From: Persephonella sp.
GTDB taxonomy: Bacteria > Aquificota > Aquificia > Aquificales > Hydrogenothermaceae
Reading direction: 5' to 3'
Assembly (NCBI GenBank): GCA_026987075.1
Contig: JALSNI010000025.1
Span: 1-50,205 of the forward strand
Length of the DNA: 50,205 nt
This document shows, piece by piece, positions 8,997-18,524 of the stretch. The notes beneath the pieces are model-generated. The model was not told where the DNA came from. It was given only the letters and a program-made list of their open reading frames with translations, and searched no databases. Position 1 is the first letter of the stretch. The number at the start of each line of letters is the position of its first letter. Made by a program: the position numbers and the translations under genes.

Positions 8997-9866
8997 TTAA
9001 ACCTGACCGTATTTTCTTGCAAGTTCATATAGCCTTCTTATTCTCTCCTCTGTTGGAGGGTGAGTGGAGAACAAAGATGCAATTGCTGAACCTCTGAGAG
9101 GGTTTACTATCATCATATGGGCTGTTCCGGGGTTTACTTCCCTCTCTGCATATGGAGCAAGCTGCTGCGCTGACATCTCTAACTTTTCAAGGGCTTTTGC
9201 CAGTGAAAGGGGACATCTGCAAATCTCAGCTCCTGTTGCATCAGCTGCATACTCCCTTGACCTTGATATTGCCATCTGGACAAGCATTGCAGCAATGGGA
9301 GCAAGAATAAACAGGAGAAATGTCCCTATAAGACCACCTATACCGTTATCTTCTTCATCATTTCCACCAAACAGATTAGACCAGAAAGCCATCTCTGCAA
9401 GCATAGATATTGCACCGCCTATAGTTGCTGCAATTGAGGAAATCAGTATATCCCTATTTTTTATGTGGGCTATCTCGTGTGCCAGAACTCCTCTCAGCTC
9501 TTCTGGTGAAAGTATGTTCAAAATCCCAGAAGTTACAGCAACAACAGCATTTTGGGGATTTCTACCTGTTGCAAATGCGTTAGGTATGTCTATAGGTGCA
9601 AGGTAAACTTTTGGCTTTGGAATACCTGCATTTCTTGCAAGCTCTTCAACCATATCGTGAAGCCATGGTGCTTCTTCATACGAGATTTCTCTTGCATTAT
9701 ACATCTTTAACGCCATCTTGTCTGAGAACCAGTAGGCAAAGAAATTCATAGCCATAGCAAACACAAAGGCTATAACCATCCCTGTCTGCCCACCTAATAT
9801 CTTACCTACCACAAGGAACAGCCCTGTCAACACTCCAAGCAACAGAACTGTTTTAATCGTATGCAT
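8997..9866 (-). CDS. htpX: membrane zinc metalloprotease HtpX
   Basis: 289 residues, the usual HtpX length. Two hydrophobic segments lie at the N terminus (about 5-20 and 28-46), then the M48 zinc motif HEIAH (residues 130-134), two further membrane segments (about 148-200), and the downstream zinc-ligand helix with [14 protein letters not shown]. HtpX degrades misfolded inner-membrane proteins with its active site facing the cytoplasm. GGGAGG precedes the ATG. It is divergent from the tmRNA gene, putting two protein-quality functions back to back. Confidence 0.95.
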   Translation of the reverse strand: MHTIKTVLLLGVLTGLFLVVGKILGGQTGMVIAFVFAMAMNFFAYWFSDKMALKMYNAREISYEEAPWLHDMVEELARNAGIPKPKVYLAPIDIPNAFATGRNPQNAVVAVTSGILNILSPEELRGVLAHEIAHIKNRDILISSIAATIGGAISMLAEMAFWSNLFGGNDEEDNGIGGLIGTFLLFILAPIAAMLVQMAISRSREYAADATGAEICRCPLSLAKALEKLEMSAQQLAPYAEREVNPGTAHMMIVNPLRGSAIASLFSTHPPTEERIRRLYELARKYGQV

Positions 9867-9952
9867 GCCGCTAACTACCTCCCTTATTTTTGAACTGATA
9901 TATTAGTGTCTATTTGTGAAATTTCAGTGAACTATATCATATTTGGTTAGAC

Positions 9953-9980
9953 TTGACATAATCTATCTGCGTTATAAATT
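9953..9980 (+). promoter_or_regulatory. probable tmRNA promoter
   Basis: A perfect TTGACA (9953-9958) is followed by AT-rich candidates for the -10 box: TATAAA at 9973 (14-base spacer) or TAAATT at 9975 (16-base spacer). Either lies 20-25 bases before the mature 5' end at 10000, so a short leader would be trimmed by RNase P. The -10 choice is uncertain. Confidence 0.5.
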
Positions 9981-9999
9981 TATATAGCTAATTGAATAT

Positions 10000-10351
10000 G
10001 GGGGCGATACGGGTTCGACGGGAACGGTTACGCCGGGTAAGCAGGCCGGAGAAGGATACTCCGTAAAAAACCAAACAACAACAATTCCCGAACGCGAAAT
10101 CGCTCTCGCTGCTTAATTAACGCAGCGACGTCCTCCTGAGCTTGCCCGTGGGCTTGGGAAGGGCGTAAGACACACGGGATAGGAAGATGCTGACCGCCCT
10201 GTAGGCATCTTCCGAAAACTTACAGGGCTGGCCTGCAGATACCCTGCCTGTGGGGTCGCTGCAGGCGAGAGGACAAACACAGGCTGAGCCTGGAGAAAGC
10301 CCGAGCAACGGCCGTTCTCGGACGGGGGTTCGATTCCCCCCGCCTCCACCA
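10000..10351 (+). ncRNA. ssrA: transfer-messenger RNA (tmRNA)
   Basis: The 5' end GGGGGCG pairs fully with CGCCTCC at the 3' end, which is followed by encoded ACCA. The T arm GGGGGTTCGATTCCCCC is present near 10325-10340. The tag reading frame ends in ...GCT CTC GCT GCT TAA; if it resumes at the GTA at 10063 the tag reads VKNQTTTIPEREIALAA, with the stop at 10114. The exact resume codon is inferred; the REIALAA end is directly readable. tmRNA frees stalled ribosomes and tags the products for proteolysis. It is a one-piece tmRNA, not the permuted kind. Apparent protein frames on the minus strand here are shadows of its GC-rich stems. Confidence 0.97.
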
Positions 10352-10615
10352 AAAGAAAAATCAAAATAAAATCTCAAAAACAAACAGCAAGTTTTTCTTT
10401 GAAAATCTCATCTCAACTGTATGTGTTATATAATGCTGGCAAAAGACAAAAATATTAGAAAAATTTAGAACTTTCACAATTTTAATACAAACCAGAATAT
10501 TTTTTAGCAAGAAAGTTAGTAATATGAACATACAAAATTTCAGAACCATAACAATTTAACAAACTTGATTACTTCACAAAATCTGATAGATTTATAGTCA
10601 AAGAGGAAAAATAAA
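10352..10615. other. AT-rich intergenic stretch after tmRNA
   Basis: No gene, tRNA or strong terminator is seen. A ribosome-site-like AAGAGG at 10601-10606 lies nine bases before an ATG at 10616; this belongs to the small gene discussed next. I looked for a second copy of the tmRNA 3' end, as left by integrative elements, and found none. Confidence 0.5.
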
Positions 10616-10665
10616 ATGATAAAGTTAATTTTAATAAAGAGGCTTTAGAACACGGCTACATAAAC

Positions 10666-10908
10666 TTGTATACAAATGATAATATAGAAGTAGATGAAAA
10701 TTTCTCTAATGAAATATTAGCAAAAGTTCCTTGTTATGATTTATCGATATCTTCTAAAAGGGAATTAATAGAGCTTGAATGTGATATTGAAGATTTAGAC
10801 AAAATAGATACTCAGCTTTTTTTAGGAAAATACGAATTGGAAGGACAAATTTATGAGTTTATGGACACAGTTAAGTTTATAAAAAACTTTCTTAAAAAGA
10901 ATAACTAA
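10666..10908 (+). CDS. small acidic protein of unknown function, 5' end probably frameshifted
   Basis: I do not recognise this protein. As written it starts at a TTG at 10666 with no ribosome site and has 80 residues. The same frame stays open back to 10615 and reads as credible protein (NKEALEHGYINLYTND), while the only well-placed start, the ATG at 10616 with AAGAGG nine bases upstream, is in another frame. One extra base just after that ATG would give a continuous protein of about 97 residues, so a one-base deletion, real or artefactual, is likely. The C terminus (DTVKFIKNFLKK) resembles that of the next gene (DTVKIAKANLQK). Confidence 0.55.
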   Translation: MYTNDNIEVDENFSNEILAKVPCYDLSISSKRELIELECDIEDLDKIDTQLFLGKYELEGQIYEFMDTVKFIKNFLKKNN

Positions 10909-11193
10909 ATGAAAGTCAAAGAGTTAAAGAAACTTTTGAAGAATTATGGAGTAGAATTAAAGTATTTTGATATAGAAGAAGGAGAAGAAGCTAATTTAAT
11001 GTTTTTATACAGGAAAGAACTGGAAGAAAACAAACATCTTTTATCTTCTGAAGATTTAGACCTTTTACATCAGTATGACCTTAAGGCTGTAGAACTTTAC
11101 GAAAAGTATAAAAACTATGACACGGAAGCTGTAGAATGGCTAAAAGATACAGTTAAAATAGCAAAAGCAAATCTACAAAAACAAGTTAAATAG
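10909..11193 (+). CDS. small acidic helical protein of unknown function
   Basis: 94 residues, rich in Glu/Leu/Lys, predicted mainly helical, with no signal peptide or membrane segment. I do not recognise it. Its ATG follows the stop of the preceding small gene with no gap, so the two are probably co-translated. The C-terminal EWLKDTVKIAKANLQK is similar to the C terminus of its neighbour, so they may be diverged paralogues. Confidence 0.65.
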   Translation: MKVKELKKLLKNYGVELKYFDIEEGEEANLMFLYRKELEENKHLLSSEDLDLLHQYDLKAVELYEKYKNYDTEAVEWLKDTVKIAKANLQKQVK

Positions 11194-11199
11194 ATAAGT

Positions 11200-11466
11200 T
11201 TAATAAGCTCTTTTTTTAGCCTTCCTTTCTCTGCAGTAATCCCTGATTGTGAGTATTGTCGGAGCTGCAATGAACGTAAAAATCATGCCGGCAATAAACC
11301 CAGGAGTTTCTTTCTCCTCTTTCATGGCAACCGCAATAAGAAAGAGAATAAGCACAATGGCACCTACTGTATTAATTACAAATTTAACGGCCTTCCTTCC
11401 CCCTATAAAGTAAGCGATACCTAATATCAGGAAGATTACAGTAAGTATCTCCATACAGATAATCAT
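11200..11466 (-). CDS. small membrane protein of unknown function
   Basis: 88 residues with three hydrophobic segments (about 5-22, 30-48 and 55-72) and a basic C-terminal tail (RERKAKKRAY), which by the positive-inside rule should be cytoplasmic. An in-frame second ATG four codons in is an alternative start. It lies 27 nt after lpxD and probably ends that operon. No family recognised. Confidence 0.6.
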   Translation of the reverse strand: MIICMEILTVIFLILGIAYFIGGRKAVKFVINTVGAIVLILFLIAVAMKEEKETPGFIAGMIFTFIAAPTILTIRDYCRERKAKKRAY

Positions 11467-11493
11467 AAAGGGATTTTGTAATCTGTCAATAAA

Positions 11494-12471
11494 TCACTTT
11501 AGCTTTTTGATAATCTCTGGGAGTTTATAAAGATAAAACATCACTTTTTTCCATTTTGACCATTCTATTGCCTGAAGACCAGAACCGTAAACCTTCCCAG
11601 CTTCAAGATTTTTACCAACTCCTGACTTTGCAGTAACGATAACATTATCACCAATTGTTATGTGGTCAGCCACTCCTACCTGTCCTGCTAAAATAACATT
11701 TTTACCAATTTTACAGCTTCCTGCTATTCCTACCTGTGAAACAATAATACTGTTTTCCCCTACCTCACAGTTATGGGCTATCATTACCAGATTGTCTATT
11801 TTTGTTCCTTTTTTGATGACTGTTTCATCTACCATAGCCCTGTCTATTGTTGTGTTTGCTCCTATTTCTACGTCATCTTCAATTATCACTTTCCCTACAT
11901 GTTTTATCTTTTTGTGTTTTCCATTTTCCTGATAATAACCAAAGCCGTCTGCTCCTATAACGCAGCCAGAATGGATAATAACATTTTTGCCTATAACTGC
12001 ATCCCTGTATATAACAACATTTGGATATATAACTGTGTTGTCCTTAATTACCGTATTTTTTCCAATGTAGCAGTTTGGGTATATTTTGACAGAGCTTCCT
12101 ATTTTTACTCCTTCTTCTATTACTGTGAACTCTCCTATGTAAACATTCTCTCCAATTTCCACATTTTCTGATATTGATGCTTTCTTGGATATACCTGATT
12201 TTTCTTCTTCAGGATAAAAGATATCAATTAGCCTGTAAAAGGCTGTCTGGGGGTTATCAACTATTATCTGGGGAATCTCTAAATCAAGTTTTTCCTTAGT
12301 TAAAACCGCAGAGGCATTTATCTGCAGGTCTTTAAGATACTTTTTGTCTGCTACAAATGTTATTTCTCCTTTTTTCGCTTTGTTTATACTTTTTAAACCC
12401 CTTATCTCAATGTCTTCTCTCAGGTTTACAAGCTGTCCATTTAACAGCTGTGCTATCTGTGATAGTTTCAT
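11494..12471 (-). CDS. lpxD: UDP-3-O-(hydroxyacyl)glucosamine N-acyltransferase LpxD
   Basis: 325 residues. Third step of lipid A synthesis: it adds the second hydroxyacyl chain from acyl-ACP to the glucosamine nitrogen. Seen: an N-terminal uridine-binding region (1-100) and then a long left-handed beta-helix of hexapeptide repeats (about 100-300), including the catalytic-loop region [14 protein letters not shown] and [22 protein letters not shown]. The start overlaps the skp stop by four bases (ATGA). The order bamA-skp-lpxD is the same as in many Gram-negative bacteria. It implies a lipopolysaccharide-bearing outer membrane. Confidence 0.96.
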   Translation of the reverse strand: MKLSQIAQLLNGQLVNLREDIEIRGLKSINKAKKGEITFVADKKYLKDLQINASAVLTKEKLDLEIPQIIVDNPQTAFYRLIDIFYPEEEKSGISKKASISENVEIGENVYIGEFTVIEEGVKIGSSVKIYPNCYIGKNTVIKDNTVIYPNVVIYRDAVIGKNVIIHSGCVIGADGFGYYQENGKHKKIKHVGKVIIEDDVEIGANTTIDRAMVDETVIKKGTKIDNLVMIAHNCEVGENSIIVSQVGIAGSCKIGKNVILAGQVGVADHITIGDNVIVTAKSGVGKNLEAGKVYGSGLQAIEWSKWKKVMFYLYKLPEIIKKLK

Positions 12472-12974
12472 TTTTGTTCCCTGTCATACATCTTTAGAAT
12501 TTCATCTGTTATATCAATGGCCTTATCGTAATAAACAACGCCTCCTATTGCTCCACCTATAAAAACCATATCTATGTTGTGCTTTTTTGCATACTCTTCT
12601 GTAATCCTTTTTATATCTAATATCAGCTCTCTTTCTGCTTTAGCTTTCATCTGTGAAAGCTCTTTTTCTGCTTCTTGCTGTATTTTAGCACCTTCCTCTT
12701 TTAGTTTTGTCAGTTCTTCTTTTTTCTTTTTTTTAGCTTCTTCACTGAGAACAGGACTTTCTAACTGTTTTTCTATCTGTGAAATCTGCTTATCAATGTT
12801 ATCTAATTTGCTTTGATAGTATTTTACCTTTTCCTGTATCTCTGACTTTAGTTTTTTTCCTTTTTTTGAGGTATTCATTATTTTCTGGACATCAACATAA
12901 GCTATATTTTCGGCCGCTGCAAAACTCACCAGACCTATCAGTAAAACAAAAAACAGCATTACCTTTTTCATCAT
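12468..12974 (-). CDS. skp: periplasmic chaperone Skp/OmpH
   Basis: 168 residues. Signal peptide (about 1-21, cleaved near FAAA), then [11 protein letters not shown], a long charged coiled coil (about 40-115) that forms the tentacle of Skp trimers, and a C-terminal core with [11 protein letters not shown]. Skp holds unfolded outer-membrane proteins before the BAM complex takes them. GGAGG lies just before the ATG. It sits ten bases after bamA. Confidence 0.93.
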   Translation of the reverse strand: MMKKVMLFFVLLIGLVSFAAAENIAYVDVQKIMNTSKKGKKLKSEIQEKVKYYQSKLDNIDKQISQIEKQLESPVLSEEAKKKKKEELTKLKEEGAKIQQEAEKELSQMKAKAERELILDIKRITEEYAKKHNIDMVFIGGAIGGVVYYDKAIDITDEILKMYDREQK

Positions 12975-12983
12975 TTCCTCCGT

Positions 12984-15326
12984 TTAGAAAAATGTTCCAA
13001 GTACAAATCCTATCCTTGAACTTCCAACTCCAGAAGGTGGATTTAACACTTTCCCATAGTATATATCAATAGGAGCCATTGGTGTAACTATCTTAAGACC
13101 TACTCCAACAGAGTAAAACATGTTTTTAAAGGGATTTCCACTATTGAAACCTTTACCCATATCGGTAAATATGTATCCCCATAAAAATCTCTCTGCTATA
13201 GGGTGGGATGCCTGAAAGTTAAATACTATCTGCTGTTTTGCTCCTATTGGGTCAAGGTTTTTGTCGTATGGCCCTGCCATACCGTAATCAAATCCCCTTA
13301 TGGAAAAGTCTCCACCTACGAAGAAATACTCATCTAACGGTATTTTGTCATTCATTTTTTCTACTATACCGTATCTGCCTTTAAAAGATAAAACCCAGTC
13401 TGTGTAGAACAGTTTATCTGGGATAAATTTAGAATAACTGAAACTTGTTTTATAAAAACCTCTCGTTCCGTAACCAACCTTAAATGTAATACTGAAATTA
13501 CTACCCCTTGTTGGAAGTATAGGATTGTCAACGTCAGACCTTGTAAAGTTCAAAAATGTTGATACAAGGCTGTAAGAACCTGCCTGGTCTTTTATCCTCT
13601 GGGGAGCATCTACTGTAATATCTTTGTATTTTCCTCTTTCTATTGTTATTCCTGTTCCTGCTCTCCAGTATTCTGATATTTCCCACGACAGAGTTGGAGA
13701 AAATCCCTGTTTTACAGAAACAAATGTTGTGTAATCAACATATCTGTCGTAAAGACTGAATCCAAGATTAACCGGTTTGTAAAATGCCCATCTGTGAAGG
13801 TATGAAATCTCATTGTTCCTGTAAGTTGAACCTACTGTGAATGATATACTGGCTGTATCTCCTGTTCCCATAAAGTTTCCTTTTCTAAGAGAAAGGAAGA
13901 AAGAAAGTCCTGTAAGCTGGCTGTACCCGGCACCTACAGATATCTGACCGGTGAATCTCTCCTGAACCTTTACGTCAACATCTATTTTGTTCTCTTCTTT
14001 AACGTGGGGGTCAAACCCTACCATATCGTAATAACCAAGACCGTAAAGTCTTGATTGAGACCTGAATAAATCCTGTCTTCTGAAAAGGTCTCCTGGAGCG
14101 AATCTCAGCTCTCTTCTTATAACGTAATCCCTTGATTCGTAGTTTCCTGAAATATCTATCTTGTCAACATAAAATATCTCTCCTGGCTGTATGTCGTAAA
14201 TAACTTTTACAGTTTTTGACTTTTTGTCTAAAACTTTTTCCACATACACCATAGCAAATATAAAGCCAAGGTCTGTATATTTGTTTAATATCTCTTCTTT
14301 CAGTCTGTCAATAATTTCTCCGTTAAAATAATTACCAGCTTTCAGGTCATCTTTGAACTTCTGGATTAATTCATCGTTGGTATAATACCTGTTATTTTTG
14401 AATTCAACTTTTGAAAGTTTATATCTTGCTCCTTCTTTTATTTTTATTGTTATGTAATACTCTTCCCCATTCTTTAGCTCAATCTCTGGTTTTTCAACCA
14501 CAACATCAAAAAATCCTTTTTTCAAATATAGCTCTCTGATTTTTTCTATATCTTCAAGTAGCTGTTCTTTTCTCAATCTTGGATGAAATCTCAGTTTCCA
14601 GATTGAACGTTCTTTGGTCTCCATAACATCTTTAATCTCATCTTCGTCTATCTGTTTGTTTCCGACTATTCTTATTTCCTTTACATATGCCCTTTTTCCT
14701 TCTTCTATCTTAAACACAAGGGTATTACCTTTGAAATAGTAGGATACTTTTACATTATAAAAGCCCTCTTTTTCATACTTTTCCTTTATGGCTTTTATCA
14801 TTTTGTTTATTTCGTCTATAGAAAATACTCTGCCTAAACCTTTCCTTATTGATGCAAGTTTTTCTGTCAGCTCTGGTCCAATAGTTGAAAAAGGAAGTGC
14901 CATTCCCGATTCCACTCTTTTCTGCGTCTGCACTCCAAGAACCTGCATAAGGTCTTCATCTGAAATTTCATCATTTCCTTCAAACTCTATTTTCTGAACA
15001 ACAGGCAATTCTTTGAATACAAAGATTAAGTCTATTCCATTCTCTGTATATCTGGTATAAGCCTCTACATCGCGGAAGTAACCTAACTTATAAAGGTCTC
15101 TCAGTATGTTAACAATGTTGTCTCTAACAACAACAGAGCCTTTACCAATGTTTATTACAGGGTATATAAGTTGAGGAGACACATATTTTAGACCTTTTAT
15201 CTCTATCTTTCTCAGTCTGTAGATTTTTTTTATCTCTTCTGATATCTTCCCTGCTTTTATCTGGGGCTTTTCCTGTGAGTGGGAAGGTAAAGAAAATAAA
15301 AGAATGAATAGAAATAACAGGGGCAT
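12984..15326 (-). CDS. bamA: outer-membrane protein assembly factor BamA
   Basis: 780 residues from the ATG at 15326, which begins a clear signal peptide (MPLLFLFILLFSLPSHSQ). The frame is open for 94 more codons upstream, but that part is the shadow of the clpC 3' end and was rejected. Five POTRA-like domains occupy about residues 30-430 (RKIEIKGLKYVS, VQKIEFEGNDEIS, VKEIRIVGNKQID, LSKVEFKNNRYYT, VDKIDISGNYESR), followed by a 16-strand barrel region with the conserved loop-6 motif SIRGFDYG. It folds and inserts outer-membrane proteins. The ribosome site and start codon lie in a hairpin described separately. Confidence 0.96.
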   Translation of the reverse strand: MPLLFLFILLFSLPSHSQEKPQIKAGKISEEIKKIYRLRKIEIKGLKYVSPQLIYPVINIGKGSVVVRDNIVNILRDLYKLGYFRDVEAYTRYTENGIDLIFVFKELPVVQKIEFEGNDEISDEDLMQVLGVQTQKRVESGMALPFSTIGPELTEKLASIRKGLGRVFSIDEINKMIKAIKEKYEKEGFYNVKVSYYFKGNTLVFKIEEGKRAYVKEIRIVGNKQIDEDEIKDVMETKERSIWKLRFHPRLRKEQLLEDIEKIRELYLKKGFFDVVVEKPEIELKNGEEYYITIKIKEGARYKLSKVEFKNNRYYTNDELIQKFKDDLKAGNYFNGEIIDRLKEEILNKYTDLGFIFAMVYVEKVLDKKSKTVKVIYDIQPGEIFYVDKIDISGNYESRDYVIRRELRFAPGDLFRRQDLFRSQSRLYGLGYYDMVGFDPHVKEENKIDVDVKVQERFTGQISVGAGYSQLTGLSFFLSLRKGNFMGTGDTASISFTVGSTYRNNEISYLHRWAFYKPVNLGFSLYDRYVDYTTFVSVKQGFSPTLSWEISEYWRAGTGITIERGKYKDITVDAPQRIKDQAGSYSLVSTFLNFTRSDVDNPILPTRGSNFSITFKVGYGTRGFYKTSFSYSKFIPDKLFYTDWVLSFKGRYGIVEKMNDKIPLDEYFFVGGDFSIRGFDYGMAGPYDKNLDPIGAKQQIVFNFQASHPIAERFLWGYIFTDMGKGFNSGNPFKNMFYSVGVGLKIVTPMAPIDIYYGKVLNPPSGVGSSRIGFVLGTFF

Positions 15327-15335
15327 AAAGCCCCT
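15319..15335 (-). promoter_or_regulatory. hairpin spanning the bamA ribosome site and start codon
   Basis: The minus-strand RNA reads AGGGGC, loop UUUAU, GCCCCU: a perfect 6-bp GC-rich stem. The 5' arm holds the only ribosome site for bamA (AAGGGG), and the AUG lies in the loop and first base of the 3' arm. It starts eight bases after the clpC stop. It may modulate bamA translation or act as a weak attenuator; no strong U-run follows. Confidence 0.5.
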
Positions 15336-15343
15336 TAGCAGAT

Positions 15344-17794
15344 TTATGTTGCTGCCACTTCTTTCTTTCTGACTGCTTTTTCTGATTTTGGTTTTTTCAC
15401 CTTTATTCCCACTGTTCCACCTTTTTTCACCACTACTTCTGCTACTGAACCAGATGGAAGTTTCCCTTTCAGTATCTCCTCTGCTAACAGGTCTTCCACA
15501 AGTGATTGTAAAGCTCTCTTTATAGACCTTGCTCCAAACTCTGGTTTGAACTCTCTTTCTATCAGATAGTCCACAAATTTTCTGGACAGTTTTACAGTAA
15601 TTCCCCATTCTTTCAGCCTTTTGTTTATCTCCTTAAGTTGTATATCAATTATACCTTTCATTACTTCTTTGTCCAATGGCTTGAACACGATAATATCATC
15701 AAGTCTGTTAAGGAATTCTGGACTGAAATGTTTTTTAACTTGCTGGAGAACATTTTTCTTCATCTCTTCATAATCAAGCATTCCTGACTTTTGCTCAAAT
15801 CCTAATCTTCCAGATTCAAGTATAAGTCTTGCTCCAAGGTTTGACGTCATGATGATTATTGTGTTGCTAAAATCTACAACCCTTCCGAAAGAGTCTGTAA
15901 GTCTTCCGTCGTCAAATATCTGGAGGAATATGTTAAACACATCTGGATGCGCCTTTTCAATCTCATCAAACAGTATCACAGAGTAAGGTCTTCTCCTTAC
16001 TGCTTCCGTAAGCTGACCTCCCTCTTCGTATCCAACATATCCAGGAGGTGCCCCAACAAGTCTTGATACTGTGTGCTTCTCCATATATTCGGACATATCA
16101 AATCTTATAAGAGCATCTTCTGTTCCAAATAGATACTCAGCAAGAGCTTTGGCTGTTTCTGTTTTACCAACACCTGTTGGACCTAAGAACATGAATACTC
16201 CTATTGGTCTGTGGGTTCCTTTAAGTCCAACACTGTTTCTTCTGATAGCTTTTGATATTGCTTCTATTGCTTCATTCTGGTCTACAACCCTCTTATGGAG
16301 CTCCTCTTCTATATGGAGTAGTTTTTCTGCCTGTGATTCTGTTAGCCTTACTACAGGAATACCTGTCCATTTTGCAACCACAAGTGCTATATCTTCATCT
16401 TTTACCTTTGGTTTTCTTACCTTTTTCTTTTCTTTCCACTCTGCCTTCAATGTTTCAAATTTTGCTCTCAGTTTTAGCTCTTCATCTCTCAGTTTAGCAG
16501 CTTTTTCAAAATCCTGCTCCTTAGCTGCTTCTGCTTTTTCTTCCTCTATCTTTCTTATTCTCTCTTCTATTTTCTTCAGTTTTGGAGGAAGCTGCATTTC
16601 TCTAATCCTTACCCATGCCCCAGCTTCATCTATCAGGTCTATTGCCTTATCTGGCAGCTGTCTGTCTGTGATGTATTTTACAGAGTAATCTACAGCTTTT
16701 TCTATTGCTGATTTTGTGTAAACAACTTCGTGAAACTCCTCAAACTTTTTCTTCAGCCCCATAAGTATTTTTACTGTATCTTCTGGTGTTGGTGGTTCCA
16801 CTAAAACAGGCTGAAATCTTCTCTCTAATGCTCCGTCTTTTTCTATGTACTTTCTGTACTCATCTATTGTTGTTGCTCCTATTACCTGTATCTCTCCCCT
16901 TGCAAGAGCGGGCTTTAGCATGTTTGATGCATCTATTGAGCCTTCTGCTGCCCCTGCCCCAACAAGAGTGTGAAGCTCATCAATAAACAGAATTATGTAT
17001 GGTGCTTTTTCAAGCTCTTTCAGTATGTTTTTCAGTCTTTCTTCAAACTGCCCCCTGTATTTTGTTCCTGCAACTAAAGCTGCAAGGTCTAAAGCAACAA
17101 TCCTTTTAGACTGGAGAGGCTCTGGAACCTCTTTGTTTGCTATTCTCTGGGCAAGTCCTTCAACTATGGAAGTTTTACCTACTCCCGGCTCACCTATTAA
17201 AACAGGGTTGTTTTTTCTTCTTCTTGATAGTATCTGTATAACTCTATCTATCTCTTTGTCTCTTCCAATAACAGGGTCTAACTTTCCTTCTCTTGCAAGT
17301 GCTGTAAGGTCTCTTGAAAATCTGTCTATGTTAGGAGTAGGAACCTGTTTTACCTGTTCCTGTGGAGGAATTTCTCCTAATATCTGGAGTATCTCTTTTC
17401 TGATGGAATACTCATCTATTCCAAATCCCCTTAATACTCTTCCTCCTAATCCTGTCTTTTCTCTAACAATACCGATGAGCAGATGCTCAGGTCCAACAAA
17501 CTGATGGTGTAGTATCCTTGCCTCTTCTACTGCAAACTCTAAAACCCTCTTTGCATCAGGGGCAAATAACACTTCTCCAGTATGGCTACCGTGAACCATC
17601 TGTGATGTAAGAGTTCTTTTTACTTTGTCAATGGTCAGTCCAAATCTTGAGAGAACTAAAACAGGAATGTCCTCTTCCTCTATTAATGAGAGGAGAAGAT
17701 GTTCACTTCCCAGATAGTTGCTTCTGTATTCCAAAGCCTTTTCTCTTGCATTCAGTATTACTTTTCTTGCTCTTTCTGTAAACTTCTCAAACAT
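15344..17794 (-). CDS. clpC: Clp protease ATPase subunit ClpC
   Basis: 816 residues. Domains in order: double Clp-N domain (1-140), first AAA+ module with Walker A GEPGVGKT (201-208), a middle region with a UVR-type helix pair ([18 protein letters not shown]), second AAA+ module with Walker [10 protein letters not shown], and a small C-terminal D2 domain. The loop RLGFEQKSG contains the (L/V)GF tripeptide used to dock on ClpP, so this is an unfoldase of the ClpC type rather than ClpB. It degrades damaged or tagged proteins with ClpP (not encoded here). AGAGGTG precedes the ATG. Confidence 0.95.
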   Translation of the reverse strand: MFEKFTERARKVILNAREKALEYRSNYLGSEHLLLSLIEEEDIPVLVLSRFGLTIDKVKRTLTSQMVHGSHTGEVLFAPDAKRVLEFAVEEARILHHQFVGPEHLLIGIVREKTGLGGRVLRGFGIDEYSIRKEILQILGEIPPQEQVKQVPTPNIDRFSRDLTALAREGKLDPVIGRDKEIDRVIQILSRRRKNNPVLIGEPGVGKTSIVEGLAQRIANKEVPEPLQSKRIVALDLAALVAGTKYRGQFEERLKNILKELEKAPYIILFIDELHTLVGAGAAEGSIDASNMLKPALARGEIQVIGATTIDEYRKYIEKDGALERRFQPVLVEPPTPEDTVKILMGLKKKFEEFHEVVYTKSAIEKAVDYSVKYITDRQLPDKAIDLIDEAGAWVRIREMQLPPKLKKIEERIRKIEEEKAEAAKEQDFEKAAKLRDEELKLRAKFETLKAEWKEKKKVRKPKVKDEDIALVVAKWTGIPVVRLTESQAEKLLHIEEELHKRVVDQNEAIEAISKAIRRNSVGLKGTHRPIGVFMFLGPTGVGKTETAKALAEYLFGTEDALIRFDMSEYMEKHTVSRLVGAPPGYVGYEEGGQLTEAVRRRPYSVILFDEIEKAHPDVFNIFLQIFDDGRLTDSFGRVVDFSNTIIIMTSNLGARLILESGRLGFEQKSGMLDYEEMKKNVLQQVKKHFSPEFLNRLDDIIVFKPLDKEVMKGIIDIQLKEINKRLKEWGITVKLSRKFVDYLIEREFKPEFGARSIKRALQSLVEDLLAEEILKGKLPSGSVAEVVVKKGGTVGIKVKKPKSEKAVRKKEVAAT

Positions 17795-17830
17795 ATCTAA
17801 ACACCTCTATTTTTTTCTTAAAATTCCTGT

Positions 17831-17859
17831 TTAATATATACATAAATCAAATTTTTCAA
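17831..17859 (-). promoter_or_regulatory. promoter for clpC and the downstream envelope genes
   Basis: On the minus strand TTGAAA (17859-17854), a 17-base spacer, then TATTAA (17836-17831). The -35 box overlaps the end of the lolD reading frame. It would drive clpC and, by close spacing, bamA, skp, lpxD and the small membrane gene. Confidence 0.5.
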
Positions 17860-18524
17860 GACTGCACCATCCCATCTTTTAGATAAACTATTCTACTGCA
17901 ATATCCTGCCACTTCACTGTCGTGGGTTGCAATGACCATAGTCACATTATTCTTTTCGTTCAGTTCCTTTAAAAGATTCATAACTACCTCTGTATTCCTG
18001 CTATCCAGGTTACCTGTTGGCTCATCTGCAAGTATTATATCAGGATTATTCACAACAGCCCTTGCTATTGCCACCCTCTGCTGCTCTCCCCCTGAAAGCT
18101 GTGAAGGTTTATGGTTTAGCCTATCTTTCAGTCCTAATCTTTCAAGTATCCTTTCGGCTTTTTCCCTTGCTTTTTCCTTACTATAAATTTGGACAGGAAT
18201 CATTACATTTTCAAGTGCAGTAAATTCTGGGAGAAGATAATGAAACTGGAATACAAACCCTATATGCTTATTTCTAAAGCGTGCAAGACTTTTTTCTTTC
18301 AGTGAAAATATGTCCTGACCATTTACCAATACCTTTCCTTCTGTTGGAACATCAATACCTCCCAAAATGTGAAGAAGTGTGCTTTTCCCTGAACCAGAGG
18401 GACCCATAAGGGCAACCATTTCTCCCTTTTTTATAGACAGGTCAATCCCTTTTAGTGCTTCAATGTAGGAGCCTTCTAAGAAGTAATGCTTTATGAGATT
18501 TTGTGTCTTTATAACCTCACTCAT
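17856..18524 (-). CDS. lolD: lipoprotein-releasing ABC transporter ATPase LolD
   Basis: 222 residues from the ATG at 18524 (MSEVIKTQNL). The frame extends further upstream only through the lolC shadow. Walker A GPSGSGKST (residues 41-49), the signature LSGGEQQR, Walker B IILADEPTGNLD and the switch His in VIATHD are all intact. It powers extraction of lipoproteins from the inner membrane. The start overlaps the lolC stop by eight bases, with GAGG about ten bases upstream. MacB-type exporters share this ATPase family, but the adjacent LolC-type permease settles the call. Confidence 0.92.
   Translation of the reverse strand: MSEVIKTQNLIKHYFLEGSYIEALKGIDLSIKKGEMVALMGPSGSGKSTLLHILGGIDVPTEGKVLVNGQDIFSLKEKSLARFRNKHIGFVFQFHYLLPEFTALENVMIPVQIYSKEKAREKAERILERLGLKDRLNHKPSQLSGGEQQRVAIARAVVNNPDIILADEPTGNLDSRNTEVVMNLLKELNEKNNVTMVIATHDSEVAGYCSRIVYLKDGMVQS

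Noticed and set aside
10113-10383. Two overlapping minus-strand frames of 83 and 88 codons
   Set aside because: They lie antisense to the structured tmRNA and reflect its GC-rich stems; no ribosome site and no protein-like character.
10340-10665. Integrative element inserted at the tmRNA 3' end
   Set aside because: The tmRNA 3' end is a common integration site, but there is no integrase next to it and no second copy of the 3' end downstream.
15327-15608. 94-codon N-terminal extension of bamA
   Set aside because: It overlaps the clpC 3' end in another frame, and a proper signal peptide starts at the ATG at 15326.
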